DNA of 64,000 bases. Origin: Chitinophagaceae bacterium (GTDB taxonomy: Bacteria > Bacteroidota > Bacteroidia > Chitinophagales > Chitinophagaceae). Under the pieces are notes generated by a model. The model saw only the letters and a program-made list of their open reading frames with translations. It was not told the origin of the DNA and ran no database searches. Position 1 is the first letter of the stretch. Every line of letters begins with the position of its first letter. Below are positions 1 through 8,925 of the stretch, piece after piece. Where the stretch lies: assembly GCA_023957155.1 (NCBI GenBank), contig JAMLHK010000004.1:1-64000 (forward strand). Direction: 5' to 3'. A program made the translations under genes and the position numbers.

Positions 1-857
1 ATACTCATCTGGGTGTTGATACACTCCATCCTTTGGTAAGTGTTGTGAACTTTAATGAGATCCCTACCGTTATCAATTACAGGATGTACCTGGGGGTATA
101 TGCCATATTTTTAAAGAATGTAAAGTGTGGCAATATTACATACGGCTGCCAGCCTTATGATTATGAGGACGGTACTTTGGTTTTCGTATCTCCGGGGCAG
201 GTGTATGGTATTGACAGTAAAGGCGTGGCTGTAAAACCATCTGGTTATGCTTTGATTTTTCACCCGGATTTAATAAAAGGCACACATTTGGGAAAAACCA
301 TCAAAGACTATACCTTCTTTTCTTATGAAGTGAATGAAGCCCTGCACCTGTCCAAAAAAGAACGCAAATTAATTGTGGATTGCCTAGAAAAAATAGCGGG
401 GGAAATAGAGCAGAATATTGATAAGCACAGTAAAACGCTGATCGTATCCAATATCGAGCTGTTTTTGAATTATTGTATGCGGTTTTATGACCGCCAGTTC
501 ATTACCCGGAGCAATGTCAATAAAGATATTTTGGTACGTTTTGAAAGTTTGCTGAATGATTATTTTAAATCCGGTAAGGCTTCTGAGTCAGGGCTGCCTA
601 CGGTAACTTATTGTGCCGAACAACTCCATCTTTCCGCTAATTATTTTGGTGACCTTATCAAAAAGGAAACTGGAAGCACCGCATTGGACTATATACAGTC
701 CAGGCTGATTGATGAAGCTAAAACAAAGATGTTTGATGCTTCCAAAACTATCAATGATATTGCTACGGAATTAGGCTTTAAGTACCAGCAGCATTTTACC
801 CGCCTGTTCAGGCAAAAAGTAGGTGTTACGCCTAATGAGTACCGGCATTTGAATTGA
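1..857 (+). CDS. AraC-family transcriptional regulator, 5' end outside window
   Basis: DNA-binding transcription regulator. The frame is open to the first bases of the window (upstream codons read T-H-L-G-V-D-T-L-H-P before a TTG at 33), and the paralog at 5532..6425 has matching residues NKTLHPLVSVV there, so the true start lies left of the window and the TTG is not the start. The last ~100 residues form the two helix-turn-helix AraC/XylS domain (SANYFGDLIKKETG, then YQQHFTRLFRQK and the signature VGVTPNEYR). The N-terminal part is the cupin-like sensor region seen in the paralog. It converges on the cupin gene at 896..1372. The two copies bracket the hydrolase operon, so this one may be a second regulator of it or the remains of a neighbouring similar locus. 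The ligand is unknown. Confidence 0.9.
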   Translation, partial: THLGVDTLHPLVSVVNFNEIPTVINYRMYLGVYAIFLKNVKCGNITYGCQPYDYEDGTLVFVSPGQVYGIDSKGVAVKPSGYALIFHPDLIKGTHLGKTIKDYTFFSYEVNEALHLSKKERKLIVDCLEKIAGEIEQNIDKHSKTLIVSNIELFLNYCMRFYDRQFITRSNVNKDILVRFESLLNDYFKSGKASESGLPTVTYCAEQLHLSANYFGDLIKKETGSTALDYIQSRLIDEAKTKMFDASKTINDIATELGFKYQQHFTRLFRQKVGVTPNEYRHLN

Positions 858-895
858 GCAGTCCGAACAGATTAACATGTTGACTTTTCCGGTGC

Positions 896-1372
896 TCATT
901 GATCATACGCTTCATCAGTTACAGTTCCCAGCCAAACCGTTTCGCCTTTTTCCCTTCCGGTTATAGCGATCTGAACAAATGCGGTGCCCGTGCTTGCTCC
1001 ATGCCAGTGCGGAATATCTGGCGGACACCTTACAACGTCACCCTTTTTTACAATGATTTTAGGATTTCCTTTTTCCTGATAATAACCTACTCCATCCAAT
1101 GCCAGTATAATTTGTCCTGCAGGATGCGAATGCCAATTAGTTCTGGCTCCCGGTTCAAAGGTTACGCTTCCTACTGCATTGGGATTGGTACTGTCAGCTT
1201 CAACCAAAGCGTTCAGGAAAGCGGTGCCAATAAAGTTATCGCTGGTTATCTTTTCTCCTTTTGCAAAAACCAATCCTCTTTCTGCTTCCATATTTGCTGA
1301 TTTGTTTTGTTGCTTACAAGAAAATACCAATGCTCCCAAAAGAAATACTGTAACGACGTTTTTAAAGTTCAT
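896..1372 (-). CDS. Cupin-domain lipoprotein
   Basis: 158 aa. The N-terminus has a hydrophobic stretch ending in a lipobox-like VFSC (Cys19), so a lipoprotein is predicted. The rest is a single cupin barrel with a metal-binding set: H-x-H in NWHSHPAG, a downstream Glu in YYQEKG, and a distal His in DIPHWHGA. Such cupins usually bind a divalent metal; the substrate cannot be read. It is the last gene of a minus-strand operon, 11 bp after the alpha/beta hydrolase. Small cupins of this kind often accompany carboxymuconolactone-decarboxylase-like genes, as here. The reaction is unassigned. Confidence 0.85.
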   Translation of the reverse strand: MNFKNVVTVFLLGALVFSCKQQNKSANMEAERGLVFAKGEKITSDNFIGTAFLNALVEADSTNPNAVGSVTFEPGARTNWHSHPAGQIILALDGVGYYQEKGNPKIIVKKGDVVRCPPDIPHWHGASTGTAFVQIAITGREKGETVWLGTVTDEAYDQ

Positions 1373-1383
1373 CAGCCTAAATT

Positions 1384-2448
1384 TTAAAGATTCGTTTGAT
1401 AAAAGCTCACCAATTTGCTCACGGCTTGCAACACATATTCCCCTTTCCAGTAGGTCTGTATATGCGTGGCGCCCTCAATCACAAATAATTCTTTATTTTT
1501 TGTACCTGTCGCTTTGGCAAAAGCTTCATCCGTCATATACTTTGTCCCGGCTTCGCTTCCGGCTATCATCAGCAACGGTTGGTTGATTAATTCAATCTGG
1601 TCAGTAGCGTCCCAGGTCATCAGGTCCAGCAGGCTGCTCATGGTGTATAAAAAGGTGGAATTTGGATGTGCATGAGTTCTATAATAATATGTATATCCTT
1701 CACGGTAGAACCGAGTTGGAACTTCCGCGATTGCTTCATCTGTGATGCTCGCCACGCCTGCATAAATTATTTTACCGCCGGTGGCTTCCTGCGCACGGGC
1801 ATCCGATGCTTGCTTTAAGCGTTCCTGGATGGTGTTTAGCTGGGAATTCTGGTAACCGTTACGTCTTGCAGCACCTGAATTGAACATACTCAGAGTAGCC
1901 ACTGCTTTAAATCGTTTGTCCGATTTGGTGGCATTTAGCGTATAACCACCGCCGCCACAGATGCCTAAAGCACCTAAACGGTTTGCATCCACACCGGGAT
2001 ATTGCGAAATAAAATCAGCCATACCATGAATATCTTCCGTCCGGTATTGGGGCTTATCGGTATGACGAGGCGCTCCGCCGCTTGCCCCCTGGTAGGCAGC
2101 ATCGGCAGTAATGGTTATATAACCTGCTTCCGCCAGACGCTGCGCATACAGCCCGGCTGTCTGTTCTTTTACACCACCGTTGGGGTGCGCTACCGTTATT
2201 GCAGGATACTTTTTTGACGGGTCATAATCTGCCGGTGTATAAACATTGGCGGTAATATCAATTCCGTTCAGTTTGTAGGTAACGGGATGGATGTTTACTT
2301 TCCCCTTTACATTTTCTGTAATCGCATCTTCATAGACCAGACCAAAGGGATTTTTTTCTGCTTTTTGATGATATTGTGATTGCGCGCCCGCCACTTCTGT
2401 AGCAGCGATTGACATTGCTATTGCGATTATTGATGTTGATTTTTTCAT
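1384..2448 (-). CDS. Exported alpha/beta hydrolase with Cys nucleophile (dienelactone-hydrolase/YcjY-like)
   Basis: 354 aa. It starts with a Sec signal peptide (MKKSTSIIAIA..., predicted cleavage after VAGAQ), so it is probably periplasmic. The hydrolase fold shows the oxyanion-side HPNGG around residue 89, the nucleophile elbow LGICGGGG with Cys164 in place of the usual Ser, and the catalytic His329 in EGATHIQTY. A Cys elbow is known in dienelactone hydrolases and in the YcjY-like family, so it is not a sign of inactivation. It lies fourth in the operon, 18 bp after the CMD-like gene and 11 bp before the cupin gene. A small ester or lactone substrate is likely but not shown. Confidence 0.85.
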   Translation of the reverse strand: MKKSTSIIAIAMSIAATEVAGAQSQYHQKAEKNPFGLVYEDAITENVKGKVNIHPVTYKLNGIDITANVYTPADYDPSKKYPAITVAHPNGGVKEQTAGLYAQRLAEAGYITITADAAYQGASGGAPRHTDKPQYRTEDIHGMADFISQYPGVDANRLGALGICGGGGYTLNATKSDKRFKAVATLSMFNSGAARRNGYQNSQLNTIQERLKQASDARAQEATGGKIIYAGVASITDEAIAEVPTRFYREGYTYYYRTHAHPNSTFLYTMSSLLDLMTWDATDQIELINQPLLMIAGSEAGTKYMTDEAFAKATGTKNKELFVIEGATHIQTYWKGEYVLQAVSKLVSFYQTNL

Positions 2449-2466
2449 CGTTTAAATCTTTTAATT

Positions 2467-3204
2467 TTATTTCCTGGCTTTTATTACTTCATTCAAAATC
2501 TTTTGAGCTGCTTTTGCTTCTTTTTTACCAACAGTTGATTTTATAATGTTCACGAATTGCTGTAATTGCTTCCATGTCAAACCAACATTCAGGCAAATAC
2601 CCAGATGCGAACGAAGCATAGGCTCTGCTCCACCGATAGAACCAAGAACGGAAACAGTTACTAATTCTCTTTCAGCATAAGTTAATACATCCCGTTCAAA
2701 AATATCTGCAAATAAATGTTCTTTCAACAAAGTGTCCATTACCGGGGCAAATGCCGAATAGCCTGTAGGTGTATCGGGTTGAGGCGTTTGGGTAAGCACT
2801 CCCAAAATCTTTTTTCCACGCTCATATTTGCTGCCTTTTTCATTGACAGGTGAAACGTCAGCTCCTGTCTTATCATTGATGTCCCTGGCTTTGCGTTCAT
2901 CAAGGACTTCCATCAAGGTTTGTAATCCGCGAATGCTGCGGGGAAACCCGCAATAGGCATACAGGTGTATCAATATTTCTTTTGTTTCATTAATGGTCAG
3001 CCCAGCTTCAAGCCCTGTATTCAACGCCGTTTTTAGTCCTGACAGATCTCCTTTTGCAGTTAATGCCGCAATGGAAATAATGCTTTGTTCCTTTTGGCTT
3101 AATCCTTTGCCTGTACTCACATTGCCTTGCGCTTTCAGCTTACAGGTCAAACAACAGGTTGCAATTAATAATAGTATGATCGCATTTACTTTCATTTTTT
3201 GCAT
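2467..3204 (-). CDS. Exported carboxymuconolactone-decarboxylase-like (CMD/AhpD) protein
   Basis: 245 aa with an N-terminal signal peptide ending near KLKAQG (a start at the second Met, MKVNAI, is also possible). Two CMD-type helical domains follow: roughly residues 40-115 (LTAKGDLSGLKTALNTGLEAGLTINETKEILIHLYAYCGFP) shown here only by its landmarks LEAGLT and YAYCGFP, and residues 150-240 (ERELVTVSVLGSIGG, then LNVGLTWKQL). Each carries the usual pattern of the family. The CxxC of AhpD is absent, with a single Cys per domain, so a peroxidase role is less likely than a decarboxylase- or isomerase-like one. It is the third gene of the operon, 16 bp after the second hydrolase gene. Confidence 0.88.
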   Translation of the reverse strand: MQKMKVNAIILLLIATCCLTCKLKAQGNVSTGKGLSQKEQSIISIAALTAKGDLSGLKTALNTGLEAGLTINETKEILIHLYAYCGFPRSIRGLQTLMEVLDERKARDINDKTGADVSPVNEKGSKYERGKKILGVLTQTPQPDTPTGYSAFAPVMDTLLKEHLFADIFERDVLTYAERELVTVSVLGSIGGAEPMLRSHLGICLNVGLTWKQLQQFVNIIKSTVGKKEAKAAQKILNEVIKARK

Positions 3205-3220
3205 TCGCTTTTAGAATTAT

Positions 3221-4321
3221 TTATTCAACCCCTTTTTCTTTTAACCATTTTGCAATTAGGTCTGCTATTGCTTTATTGTTCAAGTCTGACATGATGAAAT
3301 GCGTATTGCCCTTTATACCTGTTTCGGGTAAATGAACAATAGTAGCATCGCCACCATGAGCGTTTACCACCTTTGCCCATTGCTTTGCTGTGGCAAGCAC
3401 ATTGCGCCAAAAGTTTTGCGAAGCGGCATTGGTTTCTTCTTTCGGAATATTGTCGCCATAGTAAACAACGATGGGAATTTTTGTCAGCTTCATAAATGCT
3501 TCAAGCGGCACGCCTGCTCCGCCACGGTTGCCTTCCGGTGTTTCACCTTCAGGGAAGGTAAACCCACCGGGTTCAATGGCTACAATAGCTTTTACATGGT
3601 CATTCTTGATAGCAGTTTTCCAACCCGGCGCACCGCCAGCGGAATGCGTAAACAGGATGCCGTCTCCCGATTTATCAAACACTGCGGACATCCCATTCAC
3701 AACCGTTGCTTCACCCACATTGCCTGTGTTCGGGGTCATCATCCGGAAAAACCTGTCTAGGGATAAGCTGTCTTTCGGAAACTGAACACCATCGTAGAAC
3801 CTGGGGTATTGTCCGATACGGAATTGCGTAAACCAGGTTTGGTCATCGGGCGTTGTCGTGATTGGTATTGGCTTTGTCGTCTGTCCCGCATCGCCGCGCC
3901 CCGGCTGGTCAACAAGATATACACTATAGCCCTTTCGTAAAAAGATATTGGCAAAACCTTCCCGGCCGTCTGCGGTAGTTTGCCAACTGCGTTTAGACTG
4001 TCCGTAGCCGTGCAGGAACACCATTGCATTGTGTTTTGCATTTGCGGGAATCTGGTAAAACACATCGGCGTGATCTCCGTGCCGTGTTTGCCCGCCTTGC
4101 GGCACATTCCACGGTTTTAGCGGATCAAATGTACCCTCGCTTTTAATTACCGTGCCACCTGCCGAAAATGCTCCCTGCTCTTTAATAACCAGACTGCCAC
4201 AGTTGTTTTCTTTTGTTGCAGCACACGATGAAAGCATGATAACAACAACACACATTAAAAGGGCATTCAGCCATATTTTACTGCTGTCTTTTTGATTGCT
4301 GTGCTTAATTCTCCTATTCAT
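3221..4321 (-). CDS. Alpha/beta hydrolase lipoprotein
   Basis: 366 aa. A long basic N-terminus leads to a hydrophobic helix ending in a lipobox (MLSSC), so this is probably a lipoprotein. The hydrolase core has FLHGYGQSKRSW (oxyanion region), DQPGRGD, the nucleophile elbow THSAGG, and a C-terminal His in GNTHFIM. This matches the esterase-like family related to secreted PHB-depolymerase-like hydrolases. It is the second gene of the operon, 27 bp after the aldo/keto reductase. It is distinct from the Cys-type hydrolase two genes downstream, which suggests two successive hydrolytic steps or two substrates. Function beyond ester hydrolysis is inference. Confidence 0.85.
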   Translation of the reverse strand: MNRRIKHSNQKDSSKIWLNALLMCVVVIMLSSCAATKENNCGSLVIKEQGAFSAGGTVIKSEGTFDPLKPWNVPQGGQTRHGDHADVFYQIPANAKHNAMVFLHGYGQSKRSWQTTADGREGFANIFLRKGYSVYLVDQPGRGDAGQTTKPIPITTTPDDQTWFTQFRIGQYPRFYDGVQFPKDSLSLDRFFRMMTPNTGNVGEATVVNGMSAVFDKSGDGILFTHSAGGAPGWKTAIKNDHVKAIVAIEPGGFTFPEGETPEGNRGGAGVPLEAFMKLTKIPIVVYYGDNIPKEETNAASQNFWRNVLATAKQWAKVVNAHGGDATIVHLPETGIKGNTHFIMSDLNNKAIADLIAKWLKEKGVE

Positions 4322-4348
4322 TCTTTAACAACGGTTTTTTATTTTATT

Positions 4349-5353
<1,005 letters not shown>

Positions 5354-5395
5354 CTATAGATAAGCCAATTATGTAAACCGGTTGTTTAAATGCTA

Positions 5396-5403
5396 TTGCA
5401 AAG
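5396..5403 (-). promoter_or_regulatory. Possible -7 box of the aldo/keto reductase operon
   Basis: On the minus strand the sequence reads GAACTTTGC here, one base off the Bacteroidota TAnnTTTG consensus at its first position. It lies about 65 bp upstream of the aldo/keto reductase start, inside the divergent intergenic region shared with the AraC regulator. No clear -33 TTG is seen. Weak call based on position and partial match only. Confidence 0.3.
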
Positions 5404-5503
5404 TTCCGCACTAAAAATGAGGGTATTAGTATATGGATTACTGCTTTTTCTACCAATATTACTGATTGGCTGTGGCGTATGGTTATCCCCGTCGAAGAAT
5501 GTG

Positions 5504-5511
5504 TAAATTTG
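5504..5511 (+). promoter_or_regulatory. Candidate -7 box (TAAATTTG) of the AraC gene
   Basis: Exact match to TAnnTTTG, 20 bp before the chosen ATG at 5532, which would give a very short leader. No convincing -33 TTG at the usual distance. Confidence 0.4.
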
Positions 5512-5531
5512 TATTACAAAACACAGGAGCG

Positions 5532-6425
5532 ATGGAAGAGGTACTCAATTTTGACACGATACATAAATACAATGTTTTCAATAACAATAAAACATTGCAT
5601 CCATTGGTGAGCGTGGTTCATTTGGATAAGGCTGCTCCAAGACATAACAGGCGTTTGCGCTATGAGTTCTATACTATCTTTTTGAAACAAATTTATTGTG
5701 GCGACATGAGATATGGATTGGGTAATTACGATTATGAGGAAGGGACACTGATATTTCTGGCTCCCGGACAGGTGATTGGTCAAAACAGTGAAGACTATTA
5801 TCAGCCGCAAGGCAATGCATTGGTGTTTCACCCCGATTTGCTGATAGGTACATCGCTTGGGAAAAATATAGACGGTTATCATTTTTTCTCTTATGCCGTA
5901 AACGAAGCCCTGCACTTATCGGAAGATGAAAGGAAAATTATTTTGGATTGTTTTTCCAAAATTGAATATGAGCTGCAACATGCCATTGATAAGCATAGTA
6001 AGCAATTGATTGTATCGAATATTGAGTTGTTTTTAAATTACTGTACCCGCTTTTATGACCGTCAATTTATTACAAGGGATAATGTAAACAAAGGGATTTT
6101 AGAACGGTTTGAACGATTGTTAGATAGCTATTTTTCTTCGGATAAGCCTCAAAATATCGGCTTGCCGTCTGTTGCGTGGTGTGCTGATGAGCTGCATTTG
6201 TCCCCTAATTATTTCGGTGATTTAATCAAAAAAGAAACGGGAGTGTCTCCCCAGGAGTACATACAATCAAAAGTGATCAAGGTAGCCAAAGAGCGGATTT
6301 TTGACCAAAGTAAATCCATCAGTGAAATTGCTTATGATTTAGGGTTTAAATATCCGCAGCATTTTACCCGGTTCTTTAAACAAAAAACCGGTGTTACACC
6401 TAATGAGTACCGGAATTTGAATTGA
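5532..6425 (+). CDS. AraC-family transcriptional regulator, divergent from the hydrolase operon
   Basis: 297 aa from ATG 5532 (MEEVLNFDTI), chosen because an AGGAG ribosome site sits just before it; the frame is open to 5466 but the extra 22 residues look non-coding. N-terminal sensor half, then two helix-turn-helix motifs: SPNYFGDLIKKETG and PQHFTRFFKQKTGVTPNEYR. The gene is divergent from the aldo/keto reductase operon, the classic arrangement for a local activator. It is strikingly similar throughout to the truncated regulator at 1..857 (shared blocks include VNEALHLS and LIVSNIELFLNYC), so the pair arose by duplication. Inducer unknown. Confidence 0.92.
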   Translation: MEEVLNFDTIHKYNVFNNNKTLHPLVSVVHLDKAAPRHNRRLRYEFYTIFLKQIYCGDMRYGLGNYDYEEGTLIFLAPGQVIGQNSEDYYQPQGNALVFHPDLLIGTSLGKNIDGYHFFSYAVNEALHLSEDERKIILDCFSKIEYELQHAIDKHSKQLIVSNIELFLNYCTRFYDRQFITRDNVNKGILERFERLLDSYFSSDKPQNIGLPSVAWCADELHLSPNYFGDLIKKETGVSPQEYIQSKVIKVAKERIFDQSKSISEIAYDLGFKYPQHFTRFFKQKTGVTPNEYRNLN

Positions 6426-6472
6426 GTTTGTTTCAATAATAATATATTTTTTGTCTTTTTTTTCTTCCCCCG

Positions 6473-6631
6473 CCTGTCTCAATTGACAAGATCATAAAAA
6501 CGTGTGGCGCTTGGAAACCTCAAAAGTTTGACCGCATTTATACAGGCACCCTCAATAATCCGGTCTTAAAAGATATTTATGCTCCTGTTGATGATTTCGT
6601 AGTTAACGGTGGGATAAAAATTAGGGTCTAA
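6473..6631 (+). pseudogene. 3' remnant of an unrecognised gene
   Basis: A frame without a start codon runs from about 6473 to a TAA at 6629-6631 and reads protein-like: SIDKIIKTCGAWKPQKF, then RIYTGTLNNPVLKDIYAP and DDFVVNGGIKIRV. It is preceded by a T/C-rich run (6449-6470) that no gene explains. The composition looks like the C-terminus of a real protein cut at its 5' side. I do not recognise the family. A chance open frame of 52 codons cannot be excluded. Confidence 0.35.
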
Positions 6632-6687
6632 AAACTCATGTTTATGACCTTAAGGAAATAACATTTTTTGCCGGGCTTTTGTGCTTT

Positions 6688-6957
6688 ATGGCCTTTTATG
6701 TTTATATTATTGAAAGCATGGAGGATGCCACCTATTATAAAGGATCCACCGAAAACCCGCTTATCCGGCTTCAGCAACATAATGCCGGACTTAGCCATTA
6801 TACCCGCCCGAAACGACCATGGAGATTGATATATGTAGAAGAACTTCCTACCAAAACCGAGATGCTTATCCGGGAAAAGAAATTGAAGAGGGGTAATACG
6901 ACCTACTTTCAGAATCTGATCAATAGCAATAAAAATATTATTCACACCTTTTTGTAG
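6688..6957 (+). CDS. GIY-YIG nuclease domain protein (copy A, intact)
   Basis: 89 aa single-domain endonuclease of the YhbQ/UPF0213-like group. Start at ATG 6688 (MAFYVYIIES), matching the copy at 11996; an upstream TTG at 6679 is unlikely. Motifs: YVYII ... YYKG (the GIY-YIG core), the catalytic Arg in RLQQHN, and the metal-binding Glu in PTKTEMLIREKKLK. The family cuts DNA; many such solo domains have no assigned role. The bases before the ATG (CCGGGCTTTTG then TTTATGGCC) match those before the copy at 11996, so both derive from one unit. A tRNA-Asp-like 3' half follows only 3 bp after the stop. Confidence 0.9.
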   Translation: MAFYVYIIESMEDATYYKGSTENPLIRLQQHNAGLSHYTRPKRPWRLIYVEELPTKTEMLIREKKLKRGNTTYFQNLINSNKNIIHTFL

Positions 6958-6960
6958 CTG

Positions 6961-7013
6961 CCCTGTCACGGTCTCTACGGATGTAGAGACGGGTTCGAGG
7001 CCGTCCGGTCCGC
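6961..7013 (+). pseudogene. tRNA-Asp 3'-half relic with an inserted hairpin
   Basis: The sequence opens with CCCTGTCACGG, the anticodon loop pattern of tRNA-Asp(GUC), and ends with GGGTTCGAG and CCGTCCGGTCCGC, matching a T-arm, a CCGGTCC acceptor strand and discriminator G. Between them the anticodon-stem/variable segment is replaced by a perfect 8-bp hairpin, GTCTCTAC (6971-6978) / GTAGAGAC (6983-6990). No 5' half is present and the T-loop has one base too many, so it is not a working tRNA. Confidence 0.55.
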
Positions 7014-7015
7014 TT

Positions 7016-7047
7016 AAAAGGATTATCAGTACTGATGATCCTTTTTT
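7016..7047 (+). terminator. Strong intrinsic terminator-like hairpin
   Basis: A 13-bp stem (7016-7028 with 7033-7045, one G-T pair) closes a 4-base loop and ends in a run of T. It directly follows the tRNA-Asp-like relic, as a terminator would follow a tRNA gene. The A-rich left arm would also let it work on the minus strand. Confidence 0.75.
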
Positions 7048-7415
7048 AGTTTTACACATCTTTACTTTTAAGAGATTGATTTTCATTTTCTTATAACACA
7101 TTTTCAACGCAGTAGGATTTATCTTTATATCAGCTTAACAATTTAAAAAAGTAAACCTGAATTTTGTCAAGTCCAGCTCAATATTAGAATCAAAAGAAAG
7201 GAACTGTTTCCAATCTTTTGCCGCCCGCAACCGGAGGCTATGAAAAGATGAACAATGAATTATTCAGGTTGAAAAGTTTAGAAAGGTGCCAATTATCTTT
7301 GTGAGCCTCAATTTTATTTTTTATGAAGATTTTGTTGATTACCTCACCTTCAATCACGTCCATCTTCATCGAAAAGAAAAGCTAACAGGAATACGCTTAA
7401 AAACATTGAAAAGCT
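7048..7415. other. Non-coding stretch upstream of ECF cassette 1
   Basis: No convincing gene. It contains an exact TAnnTTTG match (TATCTTTG, 7294-7301) with a TTG at 7269-7271, a plausible housekeeping promoter. A 20-codon frame starting with ATG at 7324 (MKILLITSPS...) follows it, too short to call. The next element is the ECF-type promoter at 7416. Confidence 0.4.
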
Positions 7416-7445
7416 GAAACTTTTGCATCCTATCGTCAGTCTAAT
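7416..7445 (+). promoter_or_regulatory. Predicted ECF-sigma promoter of cassette 1
   Basis: GAAAC (7416-7420), 17-bp spacer, AGTCTAAT (7438-7445), 15 bp before the ATG at 7461. The same layout, G(A/T)AAC-N17-xxTCTA(A/C)T, occurs before cassette 2 (12400) and before the barrel gene (8926). It differs from the TAnnTTTG housekeeping type and has the GAAC/TCTA look of ECF promoters. Three matching sites beside two ECF genes make self-regulation likely. Confidence 0.6.
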
Positions 7446-7460
7446 ACAAGAAAAAAGCGC

Positions 7461-7796
7461 ATGGATACTCTAATAACATTTCTAACATTAGTAGCAATTT
7501 TTGTAATTATATCGGTTTTGGTGATCCATTATTTCAATTTTAGACTTAAAAAATACATTATAGACTCCAATCGTATCAACGATAAGGAACTGGCTGAATT
7601 ATTAAAGCCCTCTCAATTTCACTCGGAATTTCTTAAGTGGGGTCTGATTCTCCTTTTTGCAGGAGCAGGCTTGATTGTTATTGATATTTTTGAAATAGAT
7701 ATTGCTGATACCCCGTTACCTTACGGCATTGAAACCATGTTTATAGCCGCCGGATTCCTTCTTTATTACCTGATGGTTCGGAACAAAAAGAGTTAG
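7461..7796 (+). CDS. DUF6249-like small membrane protein (cassette 1)
   Basis: 111 aa. One transmembrane helix at about 5-24 (TLITFLTLVAIFVIISVLV), a charged cytoplasmic segment with the landmark KELAELLKP, then two more helices at about 56-75 and 88-105. This helix, charged loop, two-helix plan is that of the DUF6249 family, of unknown function, commonly found next to ECF sigma genes in Bacteroidota. First gene of the cassette, 66 bp before the sigma gene. The protein at 12449 has the same plan. It may take part in signal sensing with the sigma/anti-sigma pair, which is inference. Confidence 0.75.
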   Translation: MDTLITFLTLVAIFVIISVLVIHYFNFRLKKYIIDSNRINDKELAELLKPSQFHSEFLKWGLILLFAGAGLIVIDIFEIDIADTPLPYGIETMFIAAGFLLYYLMVRNKKS

Positions 7797-7862
7797 TCAA
7801 ACCATGCGTAAAAAACTGCATTTGCCCGCTAAATTTCTTTGCGACCTCAGCCTACCTGAAAT

Positions 7863-8405
7863 ATGAATGATCAAGAAGTCATAGAAAAGGTTTTAAAAGG
7901 TGACTTGAAAGCCTTTTCGATTATCGTTGATCGCTATGAGAGATTGGTTTTTTCGATTGTTTCCTTGCTTCTTAAGAAGCGGGAAGATATAGAAGATGTT
8001 TCGCAAGAGGTATTTATAAGAGTTTATAGGGGGATGTCGGGGTTTAATTTTAATTCAAAATTGTCGACCTGGATAGCAAAGATCGCCTATCGGAGTTCTC
8101 TGAGCCATTTAAAGAAATTTCATCGAAAATCAAATACTCTGGATGATATCGTTGAAGAAAATAATCCGGTTATGGAGAATCCCGACTCGTTGCTTGAAAT
8201 CAAAGATTCCCGTTCGCACATACATAAATTGATAAATGGGTTGAGAGAGGAATATAAAACGGCGGTAATGCTATTTCATATACATGGCTTCTCGTACGTC
8301 GAAATTGAGAAAATAACAGGATGGCCGGAGGGGACAGTCAAAACTTATCTTTATAGAGCGCGAAAGATACTGAAAGAACAAATGATTGCACATCTAAAAT
8401 CATAA
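7863..8405 (+). CDS. ECF-type sigma-70 factor (cassette 1)
   Basis: 180 aa, normal ECF length. Sigma2: LKGDLKAFSIIVDRYERLVFSIV with the -10-recognition part EDIEDVSQEVFIRVYRG and KLSTWIAKIAYRSSL. Sigma4: a C-terminal helix-turn-helix FSYVEIEKITGWPEGTVKTYLYRARKIL. Start ATG 7863 (MNDQEVIEK) parallels MNDDAIDLE in the second cassette. The stop lies 4 bp before the next gene, a putative anti-sigma protein. Predicted targets are its own cassette (promoter 7416) and the barrel gene (promoter 8926). Confidence 0.95.
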   Translation: MNDQEVIEKVLKGDLKAFSIIVDRYERLVFSIVSLLLKKREDIEDVSQEVFIRVYRGMSGFNFNSKLSTWIAKIAYRSSLSHLKKFHRKSNTLDDIVEENNPVMENPDSLLEIKDSRSHIHKLINGLREEYKTAVMLFHIHGFSYVEIEKITGWPEGTVKTYLYRARKILKEQMIAHLKS

Positions 8406-8409
8406 CCTA

Positions 8410-8829
8410 ATGACACAACTTACAGATGAAGATATTCAGCGCATGCTCGATAGTGAAAACTCTCACGGCCTGCCAAATGACGATGGATCCGACTCTAGGT
8501 TAGCTGAATACAAAAGCCTTTACGGAATATTGAATTCTATTCAGACCGAGCCGGCCCCCAGTCAATTGAAATATAATGTTATTAAAAAGCTCAAAATAGA
8601 GAGGAGCCGGAGATTGTGGGGCAATCGGCTTCTTATTGCAATGTGTTTTTGTGTAGGTCTCTCTTTTTTTTATTTCGCTATGAAGCAAATAAACCTAGTT
8701 TCCCTAAATGCGATCATTCCATATTTCTGGAACTTTAAATGGCTTTTTATTTTCGGGATTGGGGCACTAATATTGATTAATTATTTTGATTTTATACTGA
8801 TAAAAAAGCAAATGGGTGTGACTGTCTGA
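8410..8829 (+). CDS. Putative anti-sigma membrane protein (cassette 1)
   Basis: 139 aa. The N-terminal ~75 residues are cytoplasmic and begin LTDEDIQRML, then LAEYKSLYGIL and EPAPSQLKYNVIKKL, the usual shape of a short anti-sigma domain. Two transmembrane helices follow at about 77-95 and 110-130. It is translationally close to the sigma gene (4 bp) and is the natural candidate for its inhibitor. No ZAS-type His/Cys zinc motif is visible. Family not recognised by name; role from context. Confidence 0.7.
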   Translation: MTQLTDEDIQRMLDSENSHGLPNDDGSDSRLAEYKSLYGILNSIQTEPAPSQLKYNVIKKLKIERSRRLWGNRLLIAMCFCVGLSFFYFAMKQINLVSLNAIIPYFWNFKWLFIFGIGALILINYFDFILIKKQMGVTV

Positions 8830-8925
8830 CTTTTCAGATAAAAGTATCAATCCAATCCAATTCATCTATTTGCGTTCTGCACTTCGCCTGTGTTAATTTA
8901 GCTGAAAAAGTCTTTTTCAAAAATT

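Noticed and set aside
6961-7013. Functional tRNA-Asp
   Set aside because: No 5' half, anticodon-stem side replaced by a hairpin and T-loop one base too long.
6628-7107. 159-codon minus-strand frame
   Set aside because: It runs through the intact GIY-YIG gene, the tRNA-Asp-like relic and the terminator hairpin in reverse. Its protein-like parts are shadows of these.
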